Shown: positions 1 through 10,668, numbered from the stretch's first letter. The stretch is DNA of 64,000 bases from Candidatus Nanopelagicaceae bacterium (GCA_018883345.1 VEQG01000002.1:33708-97707); one strand, 5' to 3'. Numbers and translations are program-made. The notes: generated by a model from the letters alone, not told the origin.

Positions 1-1
1 A

Positions 2-574
2 ATTGGCACTCCGCACCGCTTTGATGGCAGATTTGAAAGATGGCGTCCAGATTTAGCAACGCAATCATGGAGAGAGCAGACATCTTCGGCTCAAGGCGGG
101 GGATTACTTCTTGATCTGCAGTCACATTTAGTATCAACTGCAATTGATTGTTTCGGACCAGCAAAATTGCAATATGCCAAAATCCAATCAGTTCGCGGCG
201 CTTCCGATGATGATGTGCTTTTGGTCTTAGAACACGAAAGTGGATGCATCTCCTCGCTTGCGGCAAGTGCGATTTCTGGTGCGCCTGGACCAAGAGTTAG
301 GTTGTTGGGCGATAAAGGCGCATTAGTGGTCAAGGAATTAGATCCACAAGAAGCTTTGCTCCGCTCTGGCAATTTTGTTGATGGAGATAAACGTGCAAAA
401 GTTGAGCTACATAAAGGCTCTGAAATTACAGAAGTTTCAGCAGTGCCCGGTAATTATCAAGCATTCTATGAACTTATGTTTGATTTCTTAAAAGGAAATG
501 GTCCAATTCCGGTTTCGAAGACATTAGCATTGCAAGTAGCCGAAATTATTGATCAGGCAAGGAATTTTAAATGA
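2..574 (+). CDS. Gfo/Idh/MocA-family oxidoreductase, C-terminal part (5' truncated by window edge)
   Basis: Frame 2 is open from base 2 (IGTPHRFDGRFERWRPDLATQSWREQTSSAQGGGLLLDLQSHLVS...), upstream of the listed ATG at 167; C-terminal style of Gfo/Idh dehydrogenases. Confidence 0.7.
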   Translation: MGTPHRFDGRFERWRPDLATQSWREQTSSAQGGGLLLDLQSHLVSTAIDCFGPAKLQYAKIQSVRGASDDDVLLVLEHESGCISSLAASAISGAPGPRVRLLGDKGALVVKELDPQEALLRSGNFVDGDKRAKVELHKGSEITEVSAVPGNYQAFYELMFDFLKGNGPIPVSKTLALQVAEIIDQARNFK

Positions 575-1731
575 GCACGGTGGTTATTGGCGCTGGCTTA
601 GCCGGTTTAAATGCGGCGTTGACTCTAGAAAAAGCGGGTAGAGAAGTTATATTGCTTGAAGCATCAGATCGCGCAGGAGGCAGAGTTGCAACCGATGTGG
701 TTGATGGGTTTCTACTTGATAGAGGATTTCAATTAATTAATGCCAATTATCCTGAATTAAAGCAATTAGAAGTTATTGAGAAAATTGATTTTGTTGAAGC
801 ACCAAGAGCTGTAGCTATAACTATCGAAGGAAAGGAGAATTTCTTAGGCGATCCACGTCATCATTTAAGCAGCGCCTTAAATACAAGTACCGGTTCGCTA
901 AAAGAGAAAATTGGATTAATTAGTTACCTGACTAAATCTCCAAAGTCTGGAATTTCGGTTGCGGCACAACTTCAGTCTCTCGGCAAAACCTACGATCGAG
1001 TACTCAGGCCTTTTTTAACTGGAGTCTTTCTATGTGATCCATCAGAGGTAGAGGCTTCAGTGGGTAAAGAGTTAATCAATTCGTTTGTGACCGGCCGACC
1101 AGGTTTACCAGCTAATGGTGCAGGTGCATTAGCAGCAGCACTTGCCGCCGGCGTTTCAGATATTAGATTAGATGTACGAGTAGATGCCATCAAGGATGGA
1201 TACCTAAAAACAAGCGATGGAAAAGTAGAGTTCGATTCTTTGATTGTTGCTACAGATGCAAATATAGCCGCACAACTTTTGGATATTGAAGAAGTGCCAC
1301 CTATGGTTGGCTGCACAACTTGGTACCACGTACCTGATGCCTCACCTTCTGATAAGCCATATTTATTATTAGATGGAATGCAGGCTGGTCCAGTGGTTAA
1401 TTCGATTGTAATTAGCAATATGGTTGAAAATTATGCTCCAGTAGGTCGTCAATTAGTCTCAACCACGACTATTCAACGCGCTTCGGAATCAGAAGTGCGT
1501 CGCCATCTATCTGCAATGTGGGGAACAAGTACTCAATATTGGGAGTTGCTGGCTAAATATGAGATCCCGGCTGCGCTACCACTTGCAAGAGTTGGCAAGC
1601 GATTGGCAAATAATGTTCGCATTGATAAGAATATTTTCGTTGCTGGTGATTGGCGCGAATCGCCTTCACAAAATGGAGCGCTTAAATCTGGTAGAAGAGC
1701 AGCTGAAACTTTAATCAGTCAGCGCATCTAG
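571..1731 (+). CDS. FAD-dependent amine oxidase / phytoene-desaturase-like oxidoreductase
   Basis: N-terminal GAGLAGLNAALTLEKAGREVILLEASDRAGGR dinucleotide-binding motif; C-terminal FVAGDW..SPSQNGALKSGRRAAE FAD motif; 4-nt overlap with upstream ORF. Confidence 0.85.
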   Translation: MSTVVIGAGLAGLNAALTLEKAGREVILLEASDRAGGRVATDVVDGFLLDRGFQLINANYPELKQLEVIEKIDFVEAPRAVAITIEGKENFLGDPRHHLSSALNTSTGSLKEKIGLISYLTKSPKSGISVAAQLQSLGKTYDRVLRPFLTGVFLCDPSEVEASVGKELINSFVTGRPGLPANGAGALAAALAAGVSDIRLDVRVDAIKDGYLKTSDGKVEFDSLIVATDANIAAQLLDIEEVPPMVGCTTWYHVPDASPSDKPYLLLDGMQAGPVVNSIVISNMVENYAPVGRQLVSTTTIQRASESEVRRHLSAMWGTSTQYWELLAKYEIPAALPLARVGKRLANNVRIDKNIFVAGDWRESPSQNGALKSGRRAAETLISQRI

Positions 1732-2592
1732 CGCTGGTCCGATATGTGGGAAATCAAAATTAAATCCTGCATCCTGCAATACACCAGGTAGAACTTTCTT
1801 CGACCCAAGAATTTCGGTACTAAATCCGCCCAAAGCAGCTTTTAGTGCAAAGGCTGGTGCGGGAAAAAGCGCAGGACGACGTAATGCACGAGCTAAAGCT
1901 GAGGTAAATTCTTGATTAGTAACAGGATTTGGTGAAGTTAAATTAACTGCTCCGGAGATTTGGTCATTCTCCATTAAGAATTCAATTGCGCGAAGATGAT
2001 CATGCAGAGTAATCCAAGACCACCATTGCTTGCCATTGCCAAGCTTTCCGCCCAATCCGAAACGAAATAACGGAAGCATTCTGCCAAGTGCGCCGCCAGT
2101 TGGATCCAAAACCAAACCGGTGCGAATCTTCACGGTGCGTACATCGCTAGCTAAATCTGCTGCAGCTTCCCATTCGCGACAAACAGCAGCTAGAAAATCA
2201 TCGCCGCCACGATCGCTTTCGACAACAGCACGATTTCCGGTTTCGCCATACCAACCGATGGCAGAAGAAGAGATAAATACCTTTGGTTTTACTTGTGCAA
2301 CTGCATTTGCAATAGTGGTGGTGCCAAGTAGACGTGAATTTAGAATTTCTGATTTATATTTCTTGGTCCATCGCTTGTCGCCCACTCCAGCTCCAGCTAA
2401 ATGAATAACTGCATCAACGCCAGCGAGAGAATCTAAATCAATTTCAGATTGCGCTGGATTCCAGAAGATTTCCTCAGGAGAGACCGTAGGGCGGCGGACA
2501 AGTCTTTGCACGGTGTAGCCATCGCTCTTTAACTTTCCGACTAGCGCAGTTCCGATCAGTCCAGAAGCGCCGGTGATGGCTATACGTTGCAA
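1711..2592 (-). CDS. TIGR01777-family NAD-dependent epimerase/dehydratase
   Basis: RIAITGASGLIGTALVGKL Rossmann motif, VIHLAGAGVGDKRWT, SSSAIGWYG. Confidence 0.85.
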   Translation of the reverse strand: MQRIAITGASGLIGTALVGKLKSDGYTVQRLVRRPTVSPEEIFWNPAQSEIDLDSLAGVDAVIHLAGAGVGDKRWTKKYKSEILNSRLLGTTTIANAVAQVKPKVFISSSAIGWYGETGNRAVVESDRGGDDFLAAVCREWEAAADLASDVRTVKIRTGLVLDPTGGALGRMLPLFRFGLGGKLGNGKQWWSWITLHDHLRAIEFLMENDQISGAVNLTSPNPVTNQEFTSALARALRRPALFPAPAFALKAALGGFSTEILGSKKVLPGVLQDAGFNFDFPHIGPALDALTD

Positions 2593-2595
2593 GAT

Positions 2596-4302
2596 TTAAA
2601 GTCCTAACTCTGCTTCAAAGTTGCCAGATTCAAGACGATCTTTAAGAGTAACCAAGAATCGCGCAGCATCTGCGCCATCTACGATTCGATGATCGTATGA
2701 AAGAGCAAGATAAACCATTGATCTAATTGCGATGGTTTCGCCACCGTCAGCACCTTTAACAACCATAGGACGTTTTACAACTGAACCTAGTCCAAGAATT
2801 GCGACCTGTGGTTGATTAATAATTGGAGTATCAAATAGCGCGCCACGGGAACCGGTATTTGTTAATGTAAATGTGCCGCCACCTAATTCATCTGGCGTTA
2901 CTTTGTTATCACGGGTGCGTGCGGCCAAATCTGAAATCTTTCTCGCGATGCCACCCATATTTAAGTCACCAGCGTTATGAATTACCGGAACTAATAAACC
3001 TCGTTCGGTATCAACTGCAACACCAAGATGCTCTGCACCGTGGTAAACAATATTTTCGCCATCAATAGATGCATTAACCACCGGATGCTGCTTTAAAGCT
3101 TCGCAGACTGCTACTGCAAAGAATGGAAGGAACGAAAGCTTCACACCTTCGCGGGCCTCGAAATTCGCTTTTGCCTTATCGCGAAGTCGAGCAATCTTTG
3201 TAACATCTACTTCAACAACAGTGGTCAATTGTGCTGAAACTTGTAGAGATTCAACCATTCGCGCTGCAATAACTTTACGCAAACGAGACATCGGAACAGT
3301 TGTGCCACGAAGTGGAGATGCTGCAACCGGAGTTTTTGGTGCAGTTGATGTCGAAGTAGCTGCCGGAGCAGGGCTGGCAACTGCAGCTGGAGATGCAGGT
3401 CGAGCTGCCGCTTCAATATCTTCTTTGCGGATACGTCCACCAACACCGGTGCCTTTAACATTTGCAAGGTTTACACCAAGTTCTGATGCCAATTTTCTAA
3501 CAATTGGAGTTACATATGCATCTGCTGGTTGCGTAACGTTAGCGGCCGCAGAAACAGGTGCTGGCGGTGCAACCGGAGTCACCGGAGCAGCTGCAGCCAC
3601 AACTGGTGCAACTGGAGTAACTGGTGCAACTGGAGTAACTGGTGCAACAGGAGCAACGGGTGCTGGAGTAGAAACTGGAGCAGCAGTTGCAGGTGCAGAT
3701 CCGGAAACTCCAATTACTGCAAGGCGCGCACCAACTGCAACAGTGGTATCAGCCGGAACTTCAATTGCGGTAATCACGCCAGCGACTGGCGATGGAATTT
3801 CGGTATCGACTTTATCTGTGGAAACTTCCAAAAGTGGTTCATCAATTGCAATTGAATCACCAACGTTCTTTAGCCAACGAGTAACAGTTCCTTCAGTAAC
3901 AGATTCACCCAAAGCAGGCATGGTCACAACAGTCCCATTTCCATTTCCGCTTGCAGCTACTGGTGCAGCTACTGGTGCAGCAGTAGCTGCAACTGGTTCT
4001 GGTGTTGTAACAACTGGTGCTGCAACCGGAGCTGGTGTTGCAGCAACTGGAGCAGCAGCAGCTCCATCTGCGCTGATGATTGCTAACTCAGTTCCGACCG
4101 CAACAGTTTGATCTGGTCCGACTATGATTTTTTGCAACACACCAGCGGCAGGGGATGGAATCTCGGTATCAACTTTGTCGGTAGAAACTTCAAGAAGTGG
4201 TTCGTCGACTGCAACTACGTCGCCTTCATTCTTGAGCCAACGTGTAACAGTGCCTTCGGTAACTGATTCGCCAAGTGCTGGCATTGTTACTGAAAATGTC
4301 AT
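2596..4302 (-). CDS. sucB: 2-oxoglutarate dehydrogenase E2 (dihydrolipoamide succinyltransferase) with two lipoyl domains
   Basis: Two lipoyl domains ([33 protein letters not shown] twice), Ala/Pro linker, peripheral subunit-binding domain ([33 protein letters not shown]), catalytic [15 protein letters not shown]. Confidence 0.95.
   Translation of the reverse strand: MTFSVTMPALGESVTEGTVTRWLKNEGDVVAVDEPLLEVSTDKVDTEIPSPAAGVLQKIIVGPDQTVAVGTELAIISADGAAAAPVAATPAPVAAPVVTTPEPVAATAAPVAAPVAASGNGNGTVVTMPALGESVTEGTVTRWLKNVGDSIAIDEPLLEVSTDKVDTEIPSPVAGVITAIEVPADTTVAVGARLAVIGVSGSAPATAAPVSTPAPVAPVAPVTPVAPVTPVAPVVAAAAPVTPVAPPAPVSAAANVTQPADAYVTPIVRKLASELGVNLANVKGTGVGGRIRKEDIEAAARPASPAAVASPAPAATSTSTAPKTPVAASPLRGTTVPMSRLRKVIAARMVESLQVSAQLTTVVEVDVTKIARLRDKAKANFEAREGVKLSFLPFFAVAVCEALKQHPVVNASIDGENIVYHGAEHLGVAVDTERGLLVPVIHNAGDLNMGGIARKISDLAARTRDNKVTPDELGGGTFTLTNTGSRGALFDTPIINQPQVAILGLGSVVKRPMVVKGADGGETIAIRSMVYLALSYDHRIVDGADAARFLVTLKDRLESGNFEAELGL
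3601..3654. repeat. Three tandem copies of an 18-bp unit encoding part of the E2 Ala/Pro/Val linker
   Basis: aactggtgcaactggagt x2 followed by aactggtgcaacaggagc. Confidence 0.8.
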
Positions 4303-4344
4303 CTAACCGTTTCCTTTGTTCGTCAGTTGCTTATTATCTAAAAA

Positions 4345-5709
4345 TTAACCGTGTGCGTGAAGCGGCTTGCCAGCTAAAGCCAAGAAAGCCTCTCCCATAG
4401 CCTCATTCATTGTTGGGTGAGCGTGTACAAACGGCGCGACATCTTGTGCATTTGCTTCCCAGTTATAAATAACTTGCGCTTCGCCGATTAATTCGCCGAC
4501 GCGAGCTCCAACCATGTGAATACCCAAAACCGGGCCACCTTTTTGCTGAACTAGTTTGATTGAGCCTGCGGTTTTTAAGATCTGCGATTTTCCATTTCCA
4601 GCGAGGTCATAAGAAATTTCTTCAACATCGTAACCACGTTCTTTTGCAGTTGCAGACGAAAGTCCAACTGAAGCTACTTCAGGTTCGGAATATGTAACAC
4701 GAGGAACGCCATCGTAATTAATAGGACGTGGGTTTAGACCAGCAATCTCTTCAGCAACCAAGATTCCTTCTTGGAATCCAACGTGTGCAAGTTGCAGTGT
4801 TGGAATCAAATCGCCTACCGCCCAAACGCCTGGCACATTGGTTCGGCACTTGTTATCAACCAATACATAACCACGATCCATGGTGATGCCCTGCTCTTCA
4901 TATCCAATTCCCGCCGAAACTGGACCACGGCCAACTGCGACCAAAAGTACCTCGGCAGTAAAAGACTTACCATTCTCTAAATTGACGGTGACAGAATCGG
5001 CATTGACAGTATGAGATTGATATTTGCTACCAACTTCAAATTCAATTTTACGTTTACGGAAAGCGCGCTCTAATTGCTTGGAAGAAGTTTCATCTTCAAG
5101 TGCAATCAATCTTGGAAGGCCCTCAATAATGGTGACATCTGAACCGAAAGATTTCCAGACCGAGGCAAATTCGCAACCAATAACTCCGCCACCAAGAACA
5201 ATTGCGCTCTTTGGAACATAATCCATCTTAAGTGCTTGATCAGAAGTGATTACGCGCTGACCATCAATATCTAATCCAGGTAATGTTTTTGCATAAGAAC
5301 CCGTCGCTAGAACGACATTCTTACCGGTGTATTGCACACCATTTACTTCAACAGTATTAGGGGAGACCAACTTTCCCCAACCTTCAACATAAGTTACGCC
5401 GTGAGCTTTTATTAAACCTGAGAGACCTTTATAAAGTCTTGAAATCACACCATCTTTATATGCATTAACGCCATTCATATCTATTGAGTTGAATGTGGCT
5501 GAGACACCGAAGTCGCCAGCATGGCGCGCGCTATCTGCGACCTCTCCAGCATGAAGTAGCGCCTTAGTTGGGATGCAACCGCGATGAAGACAGGTGCCAC
5601 CAACTTTATCTGCTTCGATTAAAGCAACTGATAGTCCGAGGCTGGTTGCGCGTAGCGCACATGCGTAGCCACCAGAACCGCCACCCAGAATTACAACGTC
5701 ATATGACAT
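4345..5709 (-). CDS. lpdA: Dihydrolipoyl dehydrogenase
   Basis: GGGSGGYACALRA, GGTCLHRGCIPTKALLHAGE redox-active disulfide, C-terminal HAHPTMNEAMGEA. Confidence 0.95.
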   Translation of the reverse strand: MSYDVVILGGGSGGYACALRATSLGLSVALIEADKVGGTCLHRGCIPTKALLHAGEVADSARHAGDFGVSATFNSIDMNGVNAYKDGVISRLYKGLSGLIKAHGVTYVEGWGKLVSPNTVEVNGVQYTGKNVVLATGSYAKTLPGLDIDGQRVITSDQALKMDYVPKSAIVLGGGVIGCEFASVWKSFGSDVTIIEGLPRLIALEDETSSKQLERAFRKRKIEFEVGSKYQSHTVNADSVTVNLENGKSFTAEVLLVAVGRGPVSAGIGYEEQGITMDRGYVLVDNKCRTNVPGVWAVGDLIPTLQLAHVGFQEGILVAEEIAGLNPRPINYDGVPRVTYSEPEVASVGLSSATAKERGYDVEEISYDLAGNGKSQILKTAGSIKLVQQKGGPVLGIHMVGARVGELIGEAQVIYNWEANAQDVAPFVHAHPTMNEAMGEAFLALAGKPLHAHG

Positions 5710-5818
5710 CTATTTCTCCAAGTACTTAGGAAACTCTTTACGATTCCAACATATGAAAATATCTTGATTTCGTACGGGGCTATCCTGCCACTTGCGCTTG
5801 TTTATGGGTAATCGGGAG

Positions 5819-7249
5819 CTACTTAGCCATTTCAATCAATGAGCGAACCGATATGCCGGTAGCGCCTACAGGGGTATATCCATGGGCTTTTCCAGTATTC
5901 AATTCGACGCCGGCAATATCCAGATGTAACCAAGGTAACTCATCATTGATGAATTCCTTCAAGAAGAGACCGGCCACTAATGCGCCACCCATTCGCTCGC
6001 CAATATTGGCGATATCGGCAATTGGAGTATCGAGTGATGTGCGCAGTTCTTCCGGAAGTGGCAGTTGCCAAAATTGTTCTCCAGTGGAATCTGTTACATC
6101 TAAGAACTCTGCGCAAAGATCATCGTTATTAGTCATTACTGCAGAATAACGAGTTCCGAGCGCCACAACTTTTGCGCCAGTCAAAGTTGCAACATCAATC
6201 ATTGCATCTAGATTTTTGTTCTCTTGCGCCTTAACCATTGCATCGGCAAGCACTAAACGACCTTCGGCATCTGGGTTTAGTACCTCGACAGTTTTTCCAC
6301 CATAAATTGTTATTACATCTGATGGGCGAGTAGCGGTATCTGAGACCATGTTCTCAGCAAGTGCTGCCCAAGCGTCGATTGCAATAGGTAATTTCAATTC
6401 CGCAATTGCCATCAATGCACTAACTACGGAAGCAGCACCGGTCATATCAGCTTTCATTTCATCCATGTTGAGCGCAGGTTTTAGCGCTAAGCCACCTGTA
6501 TCAAATGTGATGCCTTTGCCAACATATGCATATGTGCGTTCTGCTTTAGCAGGCTTATAGGAAAGGTGAACCAATCTCGGTGGGTTGGCCGAACCTTGAC
6601 CAACACCGATTAGTCCGCCAAAACCTTGGGATTTCAATTGCTTCTCATCCCATACTTTTATTTTTACGCCAGCTACTTTCTTCGCTTTTTCATTTACCAA
6701 TTCGGCAAACTTTTTAGGATTTAAATAGCTCGGCGGCATGTTTACTAAGTCGCGTGTGAAATGCGTCCATCTCGTAACTATCTCAACTTCTTTAAGCAAT
6801 TTGCTATCGCCATCTGCATCGATATAAATCTCTGAAAGTGGAGCTTTCTGATCTTTTTTGGAATGCCCGCGGAAATCGACAAAAGAATAGGAACCTAACG
6901 CTGCACCTTCAGCCATCGCTCTGGCATCATTATCGATAGCAAATATCGCGCTCTTGTGGCCATGCAAACTCTGAGCAGCAATGCCAGCGGCTCTACGAAT
7001 GGTTTCAGAAGAATATTCTTTCGCTGCCTTGCCCAGACCGGAGAATAGAATCAGCTTAGTTGAGGTGCCAGGTAATTTAATTACTTCATCAGCCTTGCCG
7101 GTTGCTCCAATATCGGTAAGTGACTGCAAGATTTCCCGCTCATCTAATTTGAGGGTCGAGACAATCTCTAAACCTTTCGCCCCTTTGGCTAAACCAACGA
7201 CTAGAGCATCGCAATTCACTGACTTTTCGAGGTATTTAAGTTTGAGCAT
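5819..7249 (-). CDS. pepA: Leucyl aminopeptidase (M17)
   Basis: NPDAEGRLVLADA signature; likely start is MLKLKYLEKSV at 7249 rather than the longer ORF start at 7294. Confidence 0.9.
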   Translation of the reverse strand: MLKLKYLEKSVNCDALVVGLAKGAKGLEIVSTLKLDEREILQSLTDIGATGKADEVIKLPGTSTKLILFSGLGKAAKEYSSETIRRAAGIAAQSLHGHKSAIFAIDNDARAMAEGAALGSYSFVDFRGHSKKDQKAPLSEIYIDADGDSKLLKEVEIVTRWTHFTRDLVNMPPSYLNPKKFAELVNEKAKKVAGVKIKVWDEKQLKSQGFGGLIGVGQGSANPPRLVHLSYKPAKAERTYAYVGKGITFDTGGLALKPALNMDEMKADMTGAASVVSALMAIAELKLPIAIDAWAALAENMVSDTATRPSDVITIYGGKTVEVLNPDAEGRLVLADAMVKAQENKNLDAMIDVATLTGAKVVALGTRYSAVMTNNDDLCAEFLDVTDSTGEQFWQLPLPEELRTSLDTPIADIANIGERMGGALVAGLFLKEFINDELPWLHLDIAGVELNTGKAHGYTPVGATGISVRSLIEMAK

Positions 7250-7261
7250 TTGGCAAGAGTA
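7250..7261 (-). promoter_or_regulatory. Putative leaderless promoter -10 (TACTCT-N6-ATG) of pepA
   Basis: Minus strand TACTCT TGCCAA ATG. Confidence 0.5.
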
Positions 7262-7266
7262 TTGGA

Positions 7267-7278
7267 TAACCTGCTCCC
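7267..7278 (+). promoter_or_regulatory. Putative leaderless promoter -10 (TAACCT-N6-ATG) of gcvT
   Basis: TAACCT GCTCCC ATG. Confidence 0.5.
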
Positions 7279-8358
7279 ATGAAACATTCACCACTTGATG
7301 AAAAGCATAAATCTTTAGGTGCGAAGATGGCGGATTTCGGCGGCTGGGAAATGCCGATCGAATACCCAGGTGGTGGCGTGCTAGCCGAACATGATGCGGT
7401 TCGTACCCGTGTCGGAATTTTTGATGTTTCTCATTTAGGCAAGATTTCGATTAAAGGTAATGGCGCTAAAGATTTCATCAACAGCGTTCTTACCAATGAT
7501 TTAAATAAAATTTCAAATGGCGAGGCGCAATACAACTTACTTTGCAATGACAAAGGGGGAGTAATTGATGACATCATCGCATACCGCAATAGCGAAGATG
7601 ATATTTTCTTGGTACCAAATGCAGCCAACTGCGCCAAAGTTTATGAAGTCTTGAAATCACAGGCACCTGCGGGGCTTGAGATCAAAAACCTCCATGAAGA
7701 GTATGCCGTCATTGCAGTGCAAGGACCGAAATCAAAAGCACTACTTGAGAGCGTTGGCCTAAACCTGGGCATGGATTACATGGCATTTAGCCATGGCGAA
7801 ATTAGTGGCAACCAAGTGATTGTTTGTCGTACTGGCTATTCCGGCGAGCTTGGATATGAGGTGCTACCAAAATGGGGAGAAGCTGGAAAAGTTTGGGATG
7901 ACATTGTCTCTAATTTAGGCGATGGCTTAGTCTGCGGACTTGGCGCAAGAGACACCTTACGAACGGAAATGGGATACCCATTGCATGGCAATGAATTGTC
8001 AGAAGCGATATCCGCAAATGTTGGTGGGGCGGCCTGGGCTATTGCATACGATAAAGATAAATTTAATGGCGATAGCGCACTTCGTTCAGAGAAAGAGGCC
8101 GGAATACCTCGCAGACTTCGCGGACTAAAATTAAAAGATCGCGGTATCCCTCGTGGGCATATGTCGATTTTGGTAGATGGCAAAGTTGTAGGAGAAACCA
8201 CTTCTGGCACATTCTCTCCAACTCTAAAAGTTGGCATTGCACTTGGCTTAGTTGATACGGCTTACAAACTTGGCGATCAAGTCACTATTGATGTTCGTGG
8301 TCGCGAACTAGCGGCTGAAATTGTGAAGCTGCCAATGGTTCAACCAAACGTTAAGTAA
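7279..8358 (+). CDS. gcvT: Glycine cleavage system T protein (aminomethyltransferase)
   Basis: MADFGGWEMPIEYPGGGVLAEHDAVRTRVGIFDVSHLGKI, GYTGE-type motif (CRTGYSGELGYEV), LGARDTLRTEMGYPLHGNEL. Confidence 0.95.
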   Translation: MKHSPLDEKHKSLGAKMADFGGWEMPIEYPGGGVLAEHDAVRTRVGIFDVSHLGKISIKGNGAKDFINSVLTNDLNKISNGEAQYNLLCNDKGGVIDDIIAYRNSEDDIFLVPNAANCAKVYEVLKSQAPAGLEIKNLHEEYAVIAVQGPKSKALLESVGLNLGMDYMAFSHGEISGNQVIVCRTGYSGELGYEVLPKWGEAGKVWDDIVSNLGDGLVCGLGARDTLRTEMGYPLHGNELSEAISANVGGAAWAIAYDKDKFNGDSALRSEKEAGIPRRLRGLKLKDRGIPRGHMSILVDGKVVGETTSGTFSPTLKVGIALGLVDTAYKLGDQVTIDVRGRELAAEIVKLPMVQPNVK

Positions 8359-9118
8359 ATTTAATTTCACTGGCAAAAGATGCTTTGCGCGCAGCTCGCT
8401 GCAACGTTTTAAGAACTCCGGGTCCGATCGCAAGAATTAATAGCGCAGTGAAAATCGCCCGCGGCACATTCCAGGCCATAGATGATGCAAAGTGGTAAGT
8501 AATAAATCTTTCAAAGTTCTCTACAACCGCGGCGCCAGGAACGTATGAGAGTTGAGTTTTAGGTCCAAATGCCCAAGGCCAAAATTGCAGATCCATCAAG
8601 AAACCAAAGAACTCTGCGAGCAATAGCGATGCCAATGCCAATAATTGAATTTGAAATCTCTTAAATTTCGGTAGCGAACCGGCTATCAAGCCAATCCAAC
8701 CAGCTGCAAATACTTGATAAGGCAACCAAGGTCCGAAGCCGCCAGTCAAAAAGGCTGATAGCAGCATTGATTGCACGCCAAGTAAGAAACCAAAACTGGC
8801 ACCGAATACATAGCTTGCCAAAATCAAAAGAAACCACATTGGTTCGATTCCTGCGGCTCCGGCGCCAAGCGGTCGTAGCGCAGCAATAATTGCACTTAAC
8901 ACTGCAAGGAGCGCTAAAGATTTTGCATCGAGGTTGGCTTGGCCAATTAGTGAGAGTAAGAGCAGGAGCGCAAGCGGTGTAGCTAGCCAAAAGAAAAAGC
9001 TACTTCGATTTTCATCGCTTATAAATGGCCAGAAAAAACCCAATGCGCTAATAATTGAAGTCGCAACTAATGCAAGAGCTTTAAATTTTCTAAAACGGAA
9101 AATCTCACCAGTTTTCAT
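8351..9118 (-). CDS. ECF transporter S component, CbrT-like (predicted cobalamin uptake)
   Basis: Hydrophobic multi-TM protein with ALRPLGAGAAGIEPMWFLLILASYVFGASFGFLLG; next to ECF A and T genes; cobalamin riboswitch at operon head; likely start at MKTGEIFR (9118). Confidence 0.8.
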   Translation of the reverse strand: MKTGEIFRFRKFKALALVATSIISALGFFWPFISDENRSSFFFWLATPLALLLLLSLIGQANLDAKSLALLAVLSAIIAALRPLGAGAAGIEPMWFLLILASYVFGASFGFLLGVQSMLLSAFLTGGFGPWLPYQVFAAGWIGLIAGSLPKFKRFQIQLLALASLLLAEFFGFLMDLQFWPWAFGPKTQLSYVPGAAVVENFERFITYHFASSMAWNVPRAIFTALLILAIGPGVLKTLQRAARKASFASEIKFT

Positions 9119-10668
9119 TCGGCCGCCTTTAGGACATCCGAAATCGTAAGCCACTTGCGCGGAGACATCACTTTGGTAACTTGCGGCGCAAAGGACGGGG
9201 AAGCAAGCAAAACGTCCAGAGCATTTCCGTCAGCAACAAGTTCGCCTTCAGCAAGAATGATGATCCTTGAGGCAAGTTCAGCAACCAACTCAACATCGTG
9301 AGTAGCAATAAATACCGCGGCGCCATTTGTAGCGCTTTCGGTAAGCAATCTAATTAGTAGTGATTTACTTTCGTAATCAAGTCCTCTAGTTGGTTCGTCT
9401 AAAACCAAAAGATCTGGCTTTGGTGCAAGCACAATTGCTAGTACCAAAGCGAGCCGTTGACCTTCCGAGAGGTCACGTGGATGCGAATTCAATTTAACAG
9501 CAGGGGCTAATTCTTCAAGCAAACTTGCGGTGGTGCCAGACTTTAACCCGTTGTCACGATCAGTTTGTTCGCACTCGGCAGTTACACTCTGGTGATAGAG
9601 CAAATCATTGGCATCCTGCGGAATGTAGCCAATTCGCTTTGCGAAGTTGTTGATATTGCCTTTATACGAAGCCACATTTAGCAAGGCCTTAATTAATGAG
9701 CTCTTACCAGCGCCATTTCGACCCATAAGCGCAATAATTTCGCCTGCCTTTATTTTTAAGTTTATAGGCTGCAGCGCAATGTTGTTTTCATAAGCCACTG
9801 AGAGATTTTCGGTTTCGATTAGATTTCTACCATAAACCTCGGGGGTTACTTCAAGTTCTTTCCCATTATTACGAATTGCTTCGGTGTTTTTTCTTAAATC
9901 TCTTACTGAAAGCGAGATTTGTGGAAGCTTTAAAGCACGTGCAAGTTTTACGATAGGCGGAGCAATTTTTGAGTCCTTAAGAATTTCTTCAGGCTTACCG
10001 ATTCTTGTTTGGCCATTAGCGCTAATCTCTATAACCGAATCGACATATCCAATAACTCGTTCTAAACGATGTTCGGCAATTATTACCGTGATTCCAAGGT
10101 CGTGCACTAATCTCTGCAAAATAGCCAGCACCTCTTCAGCTGCTACTGGATCCAAAGCGCTAGTAGGTTCATCTAGCACCAGTATTTTCGGATGCAAGAC
10201 CATCGCCGCCGCGATCGCTACGCGTTGCTGTTCGCCACCGGAAAGCGTTGCAATCTTTCGGTTTCTGATTTGATTCAAGCTAAGCAGATCGATAACTTCC
10301 TCGATTCGCTTACGCATGGTCTCTTCGGGAAGATTTAGCGCTTCCATTGAGAATGCAAGTTCATCTTCGACAATGTCAGTGACGAAACCATTAATTGGGT
10401 TTTGCCCGACAATTCCGATTAATTCAGCTAATTGTCCTGGTCTAACTGTGCGCGTTGAAATTCCACCTACTTCAACGCTGCCAGCCAAAATGCCACCAGT
10501 GTGGTGGGGGACTAGACCATTTATTAGACGAAGCACCGAGCTCTTACCAATTCCGGTCTCGCCAATTAAAAGTACAAATTCACCTTCACCAATTTCGAAA
10601 TTTAATTTATCGAGAATGGTCCGTTCCGCAGTTGGGTATATGAGCGAAACATTCTGGAATTTGATCAT
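9115..10668 (-). CDS. ECF transporter ATPase, two fused ABC domains
   Basis: Two Walker A motifs (GETGIGKSS, GRNGAGKSS), two signature motifs (LSGGEQQRVAI, LSEGQRLALVL), two Walker B motifs. Confidence 0.92.
   Translation of the reverse strand: MIKFQNVSLIYPTAERTILDKLNFEIGEGEFVLLIGETGIGKSSVLRLINGLVPHHTGGILAGSVEVGGISTRTVRPGQLAELIGIVGQNPINGFVTDIVEDELAFSMEALNLPEETMRKRIEEVIDLLSLNQIRNRKIATLSGGEQQRVAIAAAMVLHPKILVLDEPTSALDPVAAEEVLAILQRLVHDLGITVIIAEHRLERVIGYVDSVIEISANGQTRIGKPEEILKDSKIAPPIVKLARALKLPQISLSVRDLRKNTEAIRNNGKELEVTPEVYGRNLIETENLSVAYENNIALQPINLKIKAGEIIALMGRNGAGKSSLIKALLNVASYKGNINNFAKRIGYIPQDANDLLYHQSVTAECEQTDRDNGLKSGTTASLLEELAPAVKLNSHPRDLSEGQRLALVLAIVLAPKPDLLVLDEPTRGLDYESKSLLIRLLTESATNGAAVFIATHDVELVAELASRIIILAEGELVADGNALDVLLASPSFAPQVTKVMSPRKWLTISDVLKAAE

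Noticed and set aside
3529-3855. 108-aa Trp/Cys/Asn-rich ORF ([17 protein letters not shown])
   Set aside because: Frame artefact of the 18-bp repeat inside sucB
3221-4111. 296-aa plus-strand ORF antisense to sucB
   Set aside because: Low-complexity Ala/Thr/Gly composition mirrors the repetitive E2 linker on the other strand; no domain logic and sucB is unambiguous
8661-8990. 109-aa ORF inside the ECF S-component gene
   Set aside because: Alternative frame with Trp/Cys/Arg-rich composition; S-component frame is clearly coding
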